64,000 nt of DNA, from contig NZ_CP069338.1 of the NCBI RefSeq assembly GCF_016859125.1, positions 2,046,001 through 2,110,000 on the forward strand, given 5' to 3'. This document shows, piece after piece, positions 38,466-47,424 of this stretch. The notes below the pieces were generated by a model, which saw nothing but the letters and a program-made list of their open reading frames with translations, was not told where the DNA came from and did no database searches. The translations under genes and the position numbers were made by a program. Source of the DNA: Archangium violaceum (GTDB lineage Bacteria > Myxococcota > Myxococcia > Myxococcales > Myxococcaceae). The first letter of the stretch is position 1; every line of letters begins with the position of its first letter.

Positions 38466-38996
38466 CTACGCGTGTGCAGGGGACTGGTTGATACGCAGCC
38501 CGAGACGTTTCCTGCCCTGCGGCTCCGGGCCTTGCTCGGAGGCAGGAACCAGCGACTGCACGGCCCTCCTGGCCATGGCCCAGGCCAGCGTGCTGGCGAA
38601 GATGAGCACGAGCTTCCGGCCGAGCTCGATGCCGATGGGGCCCTCACTGGCGCGGGAGGCAACCCGCTCCGGATGCTCCCAGGCGCGCCGCAGGGCCTCC
38701 CGGCGATGCTTCCACAACAATTCCTCGTAATGGCGGTGCCTCCACCCGGCGACGGCAATGCCCATGACGACCAGCCCCAGCGCGACGCCGCCCGCCTTCA
38801 TCAACACGTCGCGGTTCTTGCCGAGCGCCTGACGGACCTGGTAGCGCACGTCCATGGCGCGCTCGCGGCGCCGGTCCAGCTCCTCGAGGGTGAGGAGCAG
38901 CTCGTCGCGCAGACGGTCCGCCGTCTTCTCCACCTGCTCCCGGTCGTCCATGCCGGCGGTGATGCGTCCGCCCCCCTTCTTCTCCTGCTCGCTCAT
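38466..38996 (-). CDS. DUF3618-like membrane-anchored protein
   Basis: A 176-residue protein: an acidic/helical N-terminus (DREQVEKTADRLRDELLLTLEELDRRRERAMDVRYQVRQ), one clear membrane helix near residue 75 (AGGVALGLVVMGIAVAGW), a His/Arg-rich segment and a second weaker helix near 135 (KLVLIFASTLAWAMARRAV). This resembles DUF3618 proteins, which often follow a YqjE-type holin-like protein and are tied to membrane stress in other bacteria. Its ATG overlaps the stop of that gene (ATGA). The function is unknown. Confidence 0.8.
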   Translation of the reverse strand: MSEQEKKGGGRITAGMDDREQVEKTADRLRDELLLTLEELDRRRERAMDVRYQVRQALGKNRDVLMKAGGVALGLVVMGIAVAGWRHRHYEELLWKHRREALRRAWEHPERVASRASEGPIGIELGRKLVLIFASTLAWAMARRAVQSLVPASEQGPEPQGRKRLGLRINQSPAHA

Positions 38997-39397
38997 CGCA
39001 GTGTCTCCCGGGTGCGGGCGATGTCCGTCTTCAATCGTTCCTGGGTGTGGGGCAGGGGCTTCTTGGGCAGCCGCTTGTAGCCCGCGAAGGCCAGCCCCCC
39101 CGATAGCAGCAGCAGGAAGGCCCCCACCAGGAGCACGCCGAGCCACTCCGACAGCGGCAGCGCCAGGCCCACCGTCACGAGGAGGGCCGCCAGACTCACC
39201 AGCCCCAGCACGGCCCCAGCCCCCAGGAGGATGCCCGAGATGCGCGCCGCCTTCATCTCCTCGCGCAGTTCCTTCTTGGCGTGCAGCACCTCGGCGCGCG
39301 CCAGCAGCCGGGCTTCCTCGATGGCATGGCGGATGAGCTCCGCCGTCGATAGCGATTCCAGTTGTCTGCGCTCCAGACGCTCCGATTCCAGTTCCAC
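38993..39397 (-). CDS. Phage-holin-3-6/YqjE-type membrane protein
   Basis: A 134-residue protein with an N-terminal amphipathic helix (LERRQLESLSTAELIRHAIEEARLLARAEVLHAKKEL) followed by two membrane helices (ISGILLGAGAVLGLVSLAALLVTVGLAL and WLGVLLVGAFLLLLSGGLAFAGY), the YqjE/DUF1469 layout. The name comes from similarity to holins, but no phage genes are present. GTG 39397 has GGGAGG at suitable spacing; longer frames read out-of-frame Arg/Gly-rich DNA. It is co-transcribed with the DUF3618-like gene. The cellular role of this family is unclear. Confidence 0.82.
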   Translation of the reverse strand: MELESERLERRQLESLSTAELIRHAIEEARLLARAEVLHAKKELREEMKAARISGILLGAGAVLGLVSLAALLVTVGLALPLSEWLGVLLVGAFLLLLSGGLAFAGYKRLPKKPLPHTQERLKTDIARTRETLR

Positions 39398-39570
39398 GTC
39401 GCCGCCTCCCGGGGCATCCGGCGGGCCCTCCCGTTGTGGTACCAGGTACGTCCCGCTCTCTCTCGCGGAAGGTGGGCGCGGAATGAGACCGGGGGAAGTC
39501 GGGTCGCCAGGAAGCGCGAGGTGCCCGGCCGCCTCCTCTCCCGGGAGGGAGCGGGCAGCCAGGGGCTCGA

Positions 39571-40614
39571 TCAGCGGCGGCGCTTGTGCGGGTTCTGCTG
39601 GGCGAGCGCGGTGGCCAGCGTCTCGCGCACCTGCCGTGCCTGGAAGAGCCGGTCCGCCGTGTCCAGCAGCGTCTCCGCGTACAGCACGTGCTTGCGCAGC
39701 CGCGCGGGGATGGCGGCCGTGCCCAGGTGCGCGCCGAGGAGGGCACCCGTGCAGGCCGCGGCCACGTCGGCCTCGCCCCCGCAGCGCAGCGCCAGCCCCA
39801 CCGCCTGACGGAAGTCGTGCGGCACCTTGAGCGTCGCGAACAGGCTGGTGAGCAGCACCGGCACCACATGCGGCGGCAGGCCGTCCACGCCCCGGAGCTG
39901 ACTGGGCGGCACGCTCACCTTGCGCAACTGCCCGAGCGCCCGCGCCGTGTCCCACGTCAGCAGCCGGGGCAGGTGCCGCAGCTCCTCGGCCAGTTCCTTG
40001 TCGTGCGCCGCCGCCGACAGCGCCAGCTCCTCGCAGAAGGCGGCGGGCGTGAGGGGCTCCTTCGTCGTGAGTCCCAGCGCCACCGCCTGCGCGAAGGCGG
40101 CCGCGGCCGCCGCGCACGTGGGATCCTTGTGCGTCAGCACCGACAGCACGCCCGCGTCGTGGCGGATGCGCACCCGGCTCTTGCTCTCGAAGAGGCCCAC
40201 CACCACCGCGCGGCTGAGCACCGAGTGGCACTTCACGCCCAGCGGCGCTCCCGCGCTCATCCACGGAGTGCCCTGCGCCAGCTTCTGCAGCGCCTCGGCC
40301 AGCTGCTTGGGCGGCTGGAGGATGATGCCCTCCTGCCACAGCCACGCGAAGTGCGCCGCCGCGCTGCGTCCATCCACCTTCCCCTCGCGGATGACGCTCT
40401 CGGCCGCCGCCAGCATCAGCTGCGTGTCATCCGAGAACTGGCCCTTGGCGAACTTCCCCCGTGGCCGGGGCGCGAAGTCCTCCGCCAGTCCAGGAAGGCG
40501 AGCCAGGCTCGCCGGAGGGATGCCGCGCAGGGGAAAACCGAGGGCATCCCCGATGGCGAGTCCCAGGAATGCCGCTTGAAACCTGTCCTGGCGCTCGGCG
40601 GGAGTCAGCGACAT
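39571..40614 (-). CDS. ADP-ribosylglycohydrolase-family protein with a variant metal site
   Basis: ADP-ribosylglycohydrolases (ARH/DraG) remove ADP-ribose from proteins using two Mg ions. The 347-residue protein has FLGLAIGDALGFPLRG, FSDDTQLMLA (metal-binding DDT) and GLALRCGGEADVAAACTGALLGAHLG. In most relatives the last motif is GGDTDT; here GGEADV replaces the first Asp with Glu and loses the Thr, so activity may be changed. Central features (HKDPTCAAAAAAFAQAVALGL) fit the family. ATG 40614 is preferred over TTG 40626. It is monocistronic. Confidence 0.87.
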   Translation of the reverse strand: MSLTPAERQDRFQAAFLGLAIGDALGFPLRGIPPASLARLPGLAEDFAPRPRGKFAKGQFSDDTQLMLAAAESVIREGKVDGRSAAAHFAWLWQEGIILQPPKQLAEALQKLAQGTPWMSAGAPLGVKCHSVLSRAVVVGLFESKSRVRIRHDAGVLSVLTHKDPTCAAAAAAFAQAVALGLTTKEPLTPAAFCEELALSAAAHDKELAEELRHLPRLLTWDTARALGQLRKVSVPPSQLRGVDGLPPHVVPVLLTSLFATLKVPHDFRQAVGLALRCGGEADVAAACTGALLGAHLGTAAIPARLRKHVLYAETLLDTADRLFQARQVRETLATALAQQNPHKRRR

Positions 40615-40761
40615 GGGGAGCGGCAAGATAACCGAGCCGCGTTCAGTGACTAGCCCCGTCTTTCATCTCTTCGTGAGTTCCTCGCATGCCGACGCACAGC
40701 TTGGGTGAAGGGCGCTCTCCCACCACAAGGTACGCGCGCACGTGCGGTGCATGGCACGCAA

Positions 40762-40785
40762 CGTGCCCGGCGGACGACGGGCACG
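40762..40785 (-). terminator. Hairpin after the nitric-oxide-stress operon
   Basis: CGTGCCCG, eight-base loop, CGGGCACG: a perfect eight-base-pair stem beginning 12 bp after the stop codon of the last operon gene (40797). It probably ends the operon transcript. No T-run is seen. Confidence 0.6.
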
Positions 40786-40796
40786 GTGCGGGCGTA

Positions 40797-41054
40797 TTAC
40801 GGATCGCGACCGAGGTTGACAACCGCCTGCAGTCTCGCCACGACGGCCTGCGCGCCCTGGTGCAGGTGCTCGCCATCCCAGAGTGCCGGTGTGCTGTGTC
40901 CACCCCGTTCTCGCCAGGCCGCCTCCGCATCGGGAAAGGCGACATTGCGAAAGCGCACCCGGTCCTCGAGCTCGTAGTCCACCACGTAGCGGCGCGCTTC
41001 CGCCGAGGGCGGGTCCGCGATGCGGTGGAAGAGCTCCAGCACGTGACCCGTCAT
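40797..41054 (-). CDS. Small thioredoxin-fold-like protein at the end of the nsrR operon
   Basis: An 85-residue protein: VLELFHRIADPPSAEARRYVVDYELEDRVRFRNVAF, then STPALWDGEHLHQGAQAVVARLQAVV. The order strand, helix with a substituted active site, strand, cis-Pro-like STPAL, strand and helix resembles a glutaredoxin or GST N-terminal half. The CxxC is absent (RIADPPS in its place), so it is not a disulphide reductase. Its place 11 bp behind nsrR in the same transcript suggests a role in nitrosative or redox stress; this is inference. I do not recognise a named family. Confidence 0.7.
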   Translation of the reverse strand: MTGHVLELFHRIADPPSAEARRYVVDYELEDRVRFRNVAFPDAEAAWRERGGHSTPALWDGEHLHQGAQAVVARLQAVVNLGRDP

Positions 41055-41065
41055 GGCTGGACCTC

Positions 41066-41527
41066 TCAGCCCGCCCCGCCCACATCCACCGTGGGCTTGA
41101 GGAAGTAGGCGGACAGCTTGCGCGGGCTGCGCCGCAGGATGTCCTCCAGCGTGTATTGGTCGAGCGTGGCCAGGAAGGAGCGTGTCGCCTCGTTGAGCAC
41201 GCCGATGAGCCCACAGGCCGGAGTGATGGGGCAGTTGTTCCGCTCCCCATCGAAGCACTCCACGATGTGGAAGTCCGGCTCCATGTGCCGCACCACCTGC
41301 CCCACGGAGATCTCCGAGGGCGGCCGCGCCAGGACGACGCCTCCGGCCCGCCCCGGCCTCACCTCCACGAAGCCGTGGCGGCCCAGGCCCTGCACCACCC
41401 GGACGAGGTGGTGCTTGGAGATGCCATAGGCGTCGCTTACCTCGCCCGTGGAGACCACCCGATCCGGGTTGGCCGCGAGGTACAGCAGCACGCGCAGCGC
41501 GTAGTCAGCGTGAAGCGTCAGATGCAC
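41066..41527 (-). CDS. nsrR: NsrR, nitric-oxide-sensing Rrf2-family repressor
   Basis: NsrR holds an iron-sulphur cluster that reacts with nitric oxide, releasing repression of NO-detoxifying genes. The 153-residue protein has the Rrf2 winged helix (LHADYALRVLLYLAANPDRVVSTGEVSDAYGISKHHLVRVVQGL; GGVVLARPPSEISVGQVVRHMEP) and three cluster cysteines, Cys91, Cys99 and Cys105, in CFDGERNNCPITPAC; the CxITPAC part matches E. coli NsrR (CHITPAC). The start overlaps the end of the reductase gene by 23 bp. NsrR-type boxes lie before the first operon gene, so autoregulation is likely. Confidence 0.9.
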   Translation of the reverse strand: MHLTLHADYALRVLLYLAANPDRVVSTGEVSDAYGISKHHLVRVVQGLGRHGFVEVRPGRAGGVVLARPPSEISVGQVVRHMEPDFHIVECFDGERNNCPITPACGLIGVLNEATRSFLATLDQYTLEDILRRSPRKLSAYFLKPTVDVGGAG

Positions 41528-42521
41528 TGGCCATCACTCCCGCTCCCCCCTGAGGCGGGGGAGTGCTCGGGAGGAAGGCATCCGCGTGGATCTCCTTGAG
41601 CGACAGCCCGGCCAGGAAGAGCTTCTTCCTCAGGGATAGCACCAGGTCCGGGCTGCCGCACAGGTACCCCCTCCAGCCGGCCGGCCGAGGGCATACCTCC
41701 TTGATGATCGCGTCCAGCGCTCCCACCGTCACCCCCACCCGCGCCTGTCCCTTCGAGACGCAGGGCCTGTACTGGAGTTGGGGATGGCGCGACTGCAAGG
41801 CCCGGAGCTCCTCCACGAGGTACAACCCCGAGACGTCCACCGCGCCGTGGAAGAGCCAGATGGGTCCGGTATGCCCCCGCTCCAGCGCGTCCCGGATGAT
41901 GCCGTAGAGCGGCGCCAGGCCCGTGCCCGTCCCCACCAACAGCAGCGACTGCTCCGGCCGCCCCGGCACGTAGAAGCACTCGCCCGCGGGTCCTTGGAGC
42001 TCCAACACATCACCGGGCCGGGCCTCCTCGAAGAGCCAGCCGCTCATCCGGCCTCCGGGGACACGGCGGACATGCAGCGCCAGGGTGTCCTCGTGCGGCA
42101 GACTCGCCAGCGAGTAGCTCCGGGCCAGTCCATCCGTCCGGAGCACGGACACGTACTGGCCGGCCCGGTACTCGAAGTCCCCCTCGGGACGCAGCCGCAC
42201 GCACAGCACACTGTCGCTGAGTCTTTCCAGCGAGGTGATGCGCGCGGGCACCCGCAGGTCCGCGCCCGCCCCGGCCACCTCGAGCTCACCTTCCGGCTGG
42301 CACGCGCACGCGAGGAAGTAGCCCCGCGCCTTCAGCGTCTCCTTCAGCCCCACCTGCGCCCGGGCCGGCACCTCGCCGCGCTCGGCTCGCATCAGGCAGG
42401 ACTGACACGCCCCCGCCCTGCACGAGTGCGGCACCTCCACCCCCCGCCGCAGCAGCCCGTCGAGCACCGACTCGCCTTCGTCCAGCCCGTACCACTGCCC
42501 CTCGTGCTTGACCCTCGCCAT
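41505..42521 (-). CDS. 2Fe-2S ferredoxin / FAD-NAD(P)H reductase fusion
   Basis: A 338-residue electron-transfer protein. Residues 1-85 form a plant-type 2Fe-2S domain (SCRAGACQSC, fourth Cys in FLACACQP). Then come an FAD domain with the RSYSLAS flavin motif and a NAD(P)H domain (LLVGTGTGLAPLYG, then GYLCGSPDLV). This order is that of oxygenase reductases such as BenC or MmoC. Here it sits 20 bp behind a truncated haemoglobin and ahead of nsrR, so it may supply electrons for haemoglobin-based NO dioxygenation, doing the job of the reductase half of flavohaemoglobin Hmp. Substrate and partner are inferred. Confidence 0.9.
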   Translation of the reverse strand: MARVKHEGQWYGLDEGESVLDGLLRRGVEVPHSCRAGACQSCLMRAERGEVPARAQVGLKETLKARGYFLACACQPEGELEVAGAGADLRVPARITSLERLSDSVLCVRLRPEGDFEYRAGQYVSVLRTDGLARSYSLASLPHEDTLALHVRRVPGGRMSGWLFEEARPGDVLELQGPAGECFYVPGRPEQSLLLVGTGTGLAPLYGIIRDALERGHTGPIWLFHGAVDVSGLYLVEELRALQSRHPQLQYRPCVSKGQARVGVTVGALDAIIKEVCPRPAGWRGYLCGSPDLVLSLRKKLFLAGLSLKEIHADAFLPSTPPPQGGAGVMASASDASR

Positions 42522-42541
42522 GCGAGTGCCCCCTCTCGTCC

Positions 42542-42931
42542 TCAGCGGTTGAGCACGTCCGCCCGCGCGCTCCCGGCGATCGCCAGCACCTGCTCCACCA
42601 GCGGCTTCGCCACGCCCAGCTCCGTCAGCGTCGCCGACAGGTGCTCCACCACCGCGTCGAAGTGCGTGTCGTTCAGCCCCTGCCGCACCAGGTGCGCGTG
42701 CCCCTTGCGCATGTCCTTGCCCGAGTAGGCGCTCGGGCCCCCGCACACCATCGTGAGGAACGCCTTCTGCTTCGCCGCCTGGCGCTCCATGTCCACGTCC
42801 TCGAAGAAGTGGCTGATGCGCTCGTCCGACAACACCTTCCGGTAGAAGAGCTCCACCGCCGCCGCCATCGCCGGCTCCCCGCCAATCCGCTCGTACAGGC
42901 TGCTCTGCTTCTCCGCGACGCTGGTGCTCAT
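42542..42931 (-). CDS. Truncated haemoglobin (group I-like)
   Basis: A 129-residue 2-on-2 globin: SLYERIGGEPAMAAAVELFYRKVLSDERISHFF (helices A-B-E with the GG hinge), then GGPSAYSGKDMRKGHAHLV where the His before LV is the likely proximal haem ligand, and FDAVVEHLSATLTELGV. The distal Tyr is at FYRKV. Group I members oxidise nitric oxide to nitrate if they have a reductase. It is the first gene of the NsrR operon, with two NsrR-like boxes 39-81 bp upstream of its ATG. The start at 42931 is fixed by a GGGGAG signal and homologous length. Confidence 0.92.
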   Translation of the reverse strand: MSTSVAEKQSSLYERIGGEPAMAAAVELFYRKVLSDERISHFFEDVDMERQAAKQKAFLTMVCGGPSAYSGKDMRKGHAHLVRQGLNDTHFDAVVEHLSATLTELGVAKPLVEQVLAIAGSARADVLNR

Positions 42932-42969
42932 GTGTGCCCGCTCCCCCGGACCGGCTCGGGTCCGACAAT

Positions 42970-42988
42970 GATGCATCTCAAATGCATC
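42970..42988. promoter_or_regulatory. NsrR-like operator 1
   Basis: GATGCATCTCAAATGCATC: GATGCAT, five-base spacer, ATGCATC, a perfect 7-5-7 inverted repeat. Read with flanks it ends ATGCATCTT, closely following the known NsrR consensus (AAGATGCAT-N5-ATGCATCTT). It lies 39 bp upstream of the truncated haemoglobin ATG, in an AT-rich patch. Confidence 0.75.
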
Positions 42989-42995
42989 TTTTAAT

Positions 42996-43012
42996 GTGCA
43001 TATGGAATGCAC
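42996..43012. promoter_or_regulatory. NsrR-like operator 2
   Basis: GTGCATATGGAATGCAC: GTGCAT, ATGGA, ATGCAC, a perfect 6-5-6 inverted repeat with the same spacing and core as operator 1. The centres are 25 bp apart, roughly 2.4 helical turns, so two dimers could bind side by side. Confidence 0.6.
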
Positions 43013-43182
43013 CTTTTTGAACGAGACGTCAAGAGGGCGCGCACTGTCCGTGCGTCCGGGCAACTGGGGTTCAGTGATGTTGAGGGGGGACGGCTCGCGG
43101 TCAGGGGGCTCGAGAGTGGGAGCCTCGCGTCCTGCACCGCAGGGCCCTTGGGGCCCGTACCGAGGTACTGCTCAGGGGGCGA

Positions 43183-43220
43183 GATACCCTCACCCCCACC
43201 CTCTCCCAGGGGGAGAGGGG
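43183..43220 (+). repeat. Palindromic intergenic repeat
   Basis: The arm GATACCCTCACCCCC is followed by CCCTCTCCC, loop AGG and GGGAGAGGG. It ends 10 bp before the stop codon of atpC and may end the ATP-synthase transcript. Confidence 0.8.
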
Positions 43221-43230
43221 GCGGCGTTCA

Positions 43231-43635
43231 TCAGCGCATCGTGGCGGCGGACATTCGCGCCGTCTCGCGACGCACCGTGGCCTGCTCGATGTCGAAGCGC
43301 ACGTCGTCCGACGACATGCCGCGCAGACGCTCCTGCGCCTCCTGCATCCGCCGGCGCGCCGCCTCCACGTCGATGCCCGTCACCGCCTCGGCCACGTCCG
43401 CGAGCACCAGCACCTTGTCGTTGCTCACCTCGGCGAAGCCGCCCGCCACGAAGTAGTACTCGCGCCGACCTCCATCGATCAGCGTCAGCACCCCCGGCTC
43501 CATCAGCGACAGGAACGGCGTGTGGCCCGGCCGAACGCCGAACAGACCCTTGCCGCCCGGGACGATCGCCTCGTCCGCCTGCACCGACAGGATGCGCTTC
43601 TCGGGGGTCACAATCTCGACCGTCAGCTTGGCCAT
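43231..43635 (-). CDS. atpC: ATP synthase F1 epsilon subunit
   Basis: AtpC forms part of the central stalk and inhibits ATP hydrolysis. The 134-residue protein has the N-terminal beta-sandwich (KLTVEIVTPEKRILSVQADEAIVPGGKGLFGVRPGHTPFLSL; YYFVAGGFAEVSNDKVLVLAD) and the C-terminal helical hairpin (VEAARRRMQEAQERLRG). The usual operon order puts atpC directly after atpD, but here a 181-residue exported protein gene lies between. The terminal helix is of normal length. Confidence 0.95.
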   Translation of the reverse strand: MAKLTVEIVTPEKRILSVQADEAIVPGGKGLFGVRPGHTPFLSLMEPGVLTLIDGGRREYYFVAGGFAEVSNDKVLVLADVAEAVTGIDVEAARRRMQEAQERLRGMSSDDVRFDIEQATVRRETARMSAATMR

Positions 43636-43666
43636 GGGCTTCCGTGCTCCCTGGGTACCGCTCTTT

Positions 43667-44212
43667 TCAGAAGGTCAGCTTGTGGGACTTGCCGCCCACC
43701 GTCTCGAACTCGATGTGCCCGGCGTCCGTCAGACGCGGGCCCTTGCCCGGAACCCCGAGCAGTCCTTCCAACCACTTGAGGTGCTGGCCCAACTGCCGCA
43801 CCTCCGGTAGCTCGCGCTGGGCCACGAAGCTCAACAGGCTCCGCTCCTGCACCCGCCCACCCTGGCGGTCGTACTCCACCGCCACCACCGTGTTGGCCCA
43901 CGCGGGCACCTTCCTGTACCGCTTGCCGGGCAGCTTCTTCGTGCCCTTGGGCGCCAGCGGGAAGAGCACCCACACCCGCGCTCCGTCGTTGGAGACGAAG
44001 TACAGGTCATCCACCCCGCCCACGCACTCCTTCAGCGTCCAGAGCGGCCCGCTCTCCTTCGACACCTCCAGCGTGCACTGCCCGGGGGCCTTCTCCACCA
44101 GGCGCACGCTGAAGGTACCGTTGGCGCTCACCCGCGTACGGCTGGCGCGCTCCGCGGCGGACGCCGGGAGCGACACCAGCAACAGCATCACGATGAGGGC
44201 GGAGCGCGACAT
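43667..44212 (-). CDS. Exported protein inserted between atpD and atpC
   Basis: A 181-residue protein with a signal peptide (ALIVMLLLVSLPASAAE, cleaved near residue 20) and no recognised domain. The body is a beta-rich sequence: GTFSVRLVEKAPGQCTLEVSKESGPLWTLKEC, DDLYFVSNDGARVWVLFPLAP. Two cysteines (about 12 residues apart in the CTLEV..KEC region) may pair. Only 30 bp separate it from each neighbouring atp gene, so it is probably in the same transcript. A link to ATP synthase is not expected for an exported protein; a similar gene layout in other myxobacteria would show whether it is fixed. Confidence 0.75.
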   Translation of the reverse strand: MSRSALIVMLLLVSLPASAAERASRTRVSANGTFSVRLVEKAPGQCTLEVSKESGPLWTLKECVGGVDDLYFVSNDGARVWVLFPLAPKGTKKLPGKRYRKVPAWANTVVAVEYDRQGGRVQERSLLSFVAQRELPEVRQLGQHLKWLEGLLGVPGKGPRLTDAGHIEFETVGGKSHKLTF

Positions 44213-44242
44213 CCGAGCGGACCTTCCGGCGCGGCCGGCGGA

Positions 44243-45769
<1,527 letters not shown>

Positions 45770-45805
45770 TCAAGCTTCAAGGCCCCGCGGCCAGAAGCGT
45801 AACTT

Positions 45806-46714
45806 CTACTTCAGAGCCTCCGCGCCGGACACGATCTCCATCAGCTCCTTGGTGATCACCGCCTGACGCGTGCGGTTGTAGGTGAGCGAGAGGCTGGCGA
45901 TCATGTCCGTGGCGTTGCTCGTCGCGTTTTCCATAGCGCTCATACGGGCGCCATGCTCGCTGGCGACGCTCTCCAGCAGGGAGCGGTACAGCTTGATGGA
46001 TACCGCCTGGGGCACCAGCCGATCGAGCACGTCCTGACGGCCCGGCTCGTACTTGAAGTCCACCAGGGCCTGGGTGGGCGCGGCCACCGGCGCGGCCTGA
46101 CCGACCTCGGCGGCCGTGGGGGCGCCCACCGACAGCGTCTGCAGCGGCAGCAGCTGCGCCACGGTCACCTTCTGGCTGATGGCGGAGATGAACTCGTTGT
46201 AGATGACGTAGACGGCGTCCACTTCCCCCTTGAGGAAGCGGGCGCTCAGTTCCTCGGCCACCTGCGAGGCGTGGGGGTAGTCCAGCCGCTGGTAGAGGTA
46301 GCCGAAGTCCTTGCGCATCTTCTGGCCGCGCTGGCGGAAGAAGTCGTTGCCCTTGCGGCCAACGCTGGAGACCTCGACCTCCCAGCCGCTGTTCTCGAAG
46401 AGGAAGCGGCTGGCGCGCCGGATGACGTTGGAGTTGAAACCGCCCGCCAGGCCGCGGTCCGAGGTGAGCAGCAGCACCTCCACCTTGCGCACCGGGCGCG
46501 AGGCGAGCAGCGGATGCGCCAGCCCCTCGCCCTCGGAGCGGGTCGCCAGGTCGGAGATGATCTGGTCCAGCATCTGCGCGTAGGGACGCGCGGCGATGAT
46601 GGCGTCCTGCGCCTTGCGGAGCTTCGCGGCGGCCACCATCTTCATCGCCTTGGTGATCTGCCGCGTGTTCTTCACCGAGCGGATGCGCTTGCGGATGTCG
46701 CGAAGGGACGCCAT
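45806..46714 (-). CDS. atpG: ATP synthase F1 gamma subunit
   Basis: AtpG is the rotating shaft. The 302-residue protein has the N-terminal coiled coil ([33 protein letters not shown]), the [18 protein letters not shown] segment and the C-terminal coiled coil ([41 protein letters not shown]). ATG 46714 follows an AGGAG signal. It is the first gene of this transcript: the next gene upstream is divergent, and atpA and atpH, which normally precede atpG, are absent from the window. Confidence 0.96.
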   Translation of the reverse strand: MASLRDIRKRIRSVKNTRQITKAMKMVAAAKLRKAQDAIIAARPYAQMLDQIISDLATRSEGEGLAHPLLASRPVRKVEVLLLTSDRGLAGGFNSNVIRRASRFLFENSGWEVEVSSVGRKGNDFFRQRGQKMRKDFGYLYQRLDYPHASQVAEELSARFLKGEVDAVYVIYNEFISAISQKVTVAQLLPLQTLSVGAPTAAEVGQAAPVAAPTQALVDFKYEPGRQDVLDRLVPQAVSIKLYRSLLESVASEHGARMSAMENATSNATDMIASLSLTYNRTRQAVITKELMEIVSGAEALK

Positions 46715-46955
46715 GGGGCCACCAACTCCTGTGGAAACGCGGGCGTGAGCCCCTCCAGGAGGAGCGGAGCCCGGACGCGGCCCCCTATATAGGGCGGTGT
46801 GGCGGCCGGTCAACCGTGGCCTTCCAACAAGTGGAGCCCCGAGACCGATGCCGGGCATCCAGGCACGGCGTCCCCCCTTCCCCGGGGGTGCCGGACCGGA
46901 CCCGGAGACTTAGCCTTGGAGGGCAGGTTCCCATCGTTCGGCGGAGCTCTGACAC

Positions 46956-47378
46956 ATGGCGACCCTCCGTGGCCCGGTACTCATCGTGGAGGACGACCCG
47001 GACATCCGGGAGGCCCTCCAGAACTTCCTGGAGTCCAATGGCTACCCGGTCCTCGCGGCGAGCCACGGCAAGGAGGCCCTCGAGCTCATAGGGCACGGGC
47101 CCCGGCCGGCGGTGGTGGTGCTCGACATGTCCCTGCCCGTCATGGATGGCAACCGGCTGCTCACGGCCCGCAAGGGGGATGCCACGCTGCGCTCCATCCC
47201 CGTCATCATCCTCTCGGCGGCCATGGCGGGGATGAGCCCGAGGGACCGGGCCCTGTACGCGTCCAGCTACGGGGTGGCCGCCTTCCTGGGCAAACCGGCC
47301 GAACCCCAGCAGGTCCTGGAGGCCGTGGAGCGGCATTCGCTGAAGGCCGAGGAGCCGACCGCCGGTGTCCCCGTGTGA
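46956..47378 (+). CDS. Stand-alone response regulator receiver protein
   Basis: A 140-residue single-domain receiver: VEDD at 11-14, phospho-acceptor Asp57 (VVLDMSLPVMDG), Ser/Thr switch in ILSAAMAG and Lys in AFLGKPAEPQQ. No output domain, so it works by protein interaction or as a phosphorelay intermediate. No kinase is next to it; the closest che or kinase genes are more than 20 kb away. GGAG lies at good spacing before the ATG. A 241-bp gap separates it from the divergent atpG gene and should hold both promoters. Confidence 0.9.
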   Translation: MATLRGPVLIVEDDPDIREALQNFLESNGYPVLAASHGKEALELIGHGPRPAVVVLDMSLPVMDGNRLLTARKGDATLRSIPVIILSAAMAGMSPRDRALYASSYGVAAFLGKPAEPQQVLEAVERHSLKAEEPTAGVPV

Positions 47379-47424
47379 GCACCAGGCAAGAGAGCGATTT
47401 CCCAAAGGGAATGAAGGGACGAGA

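Noticed and set aside
38993-39397. Prophage suggested by the holin-like name of the YqjE-type gene
   Set aside because: No lysin, capsid, integrase or attachment sites are nearby; YqjE-type proteins are ordinary chromosomal membrane proteins.
40615-40796. A short plus-strand frame between the ADP-ribosylglycohydrolase and the nsrR operon
   Set aside because: It overlaps the promoter and terminator regions of neighbours, has no ribosome-binding site and shows no domain.
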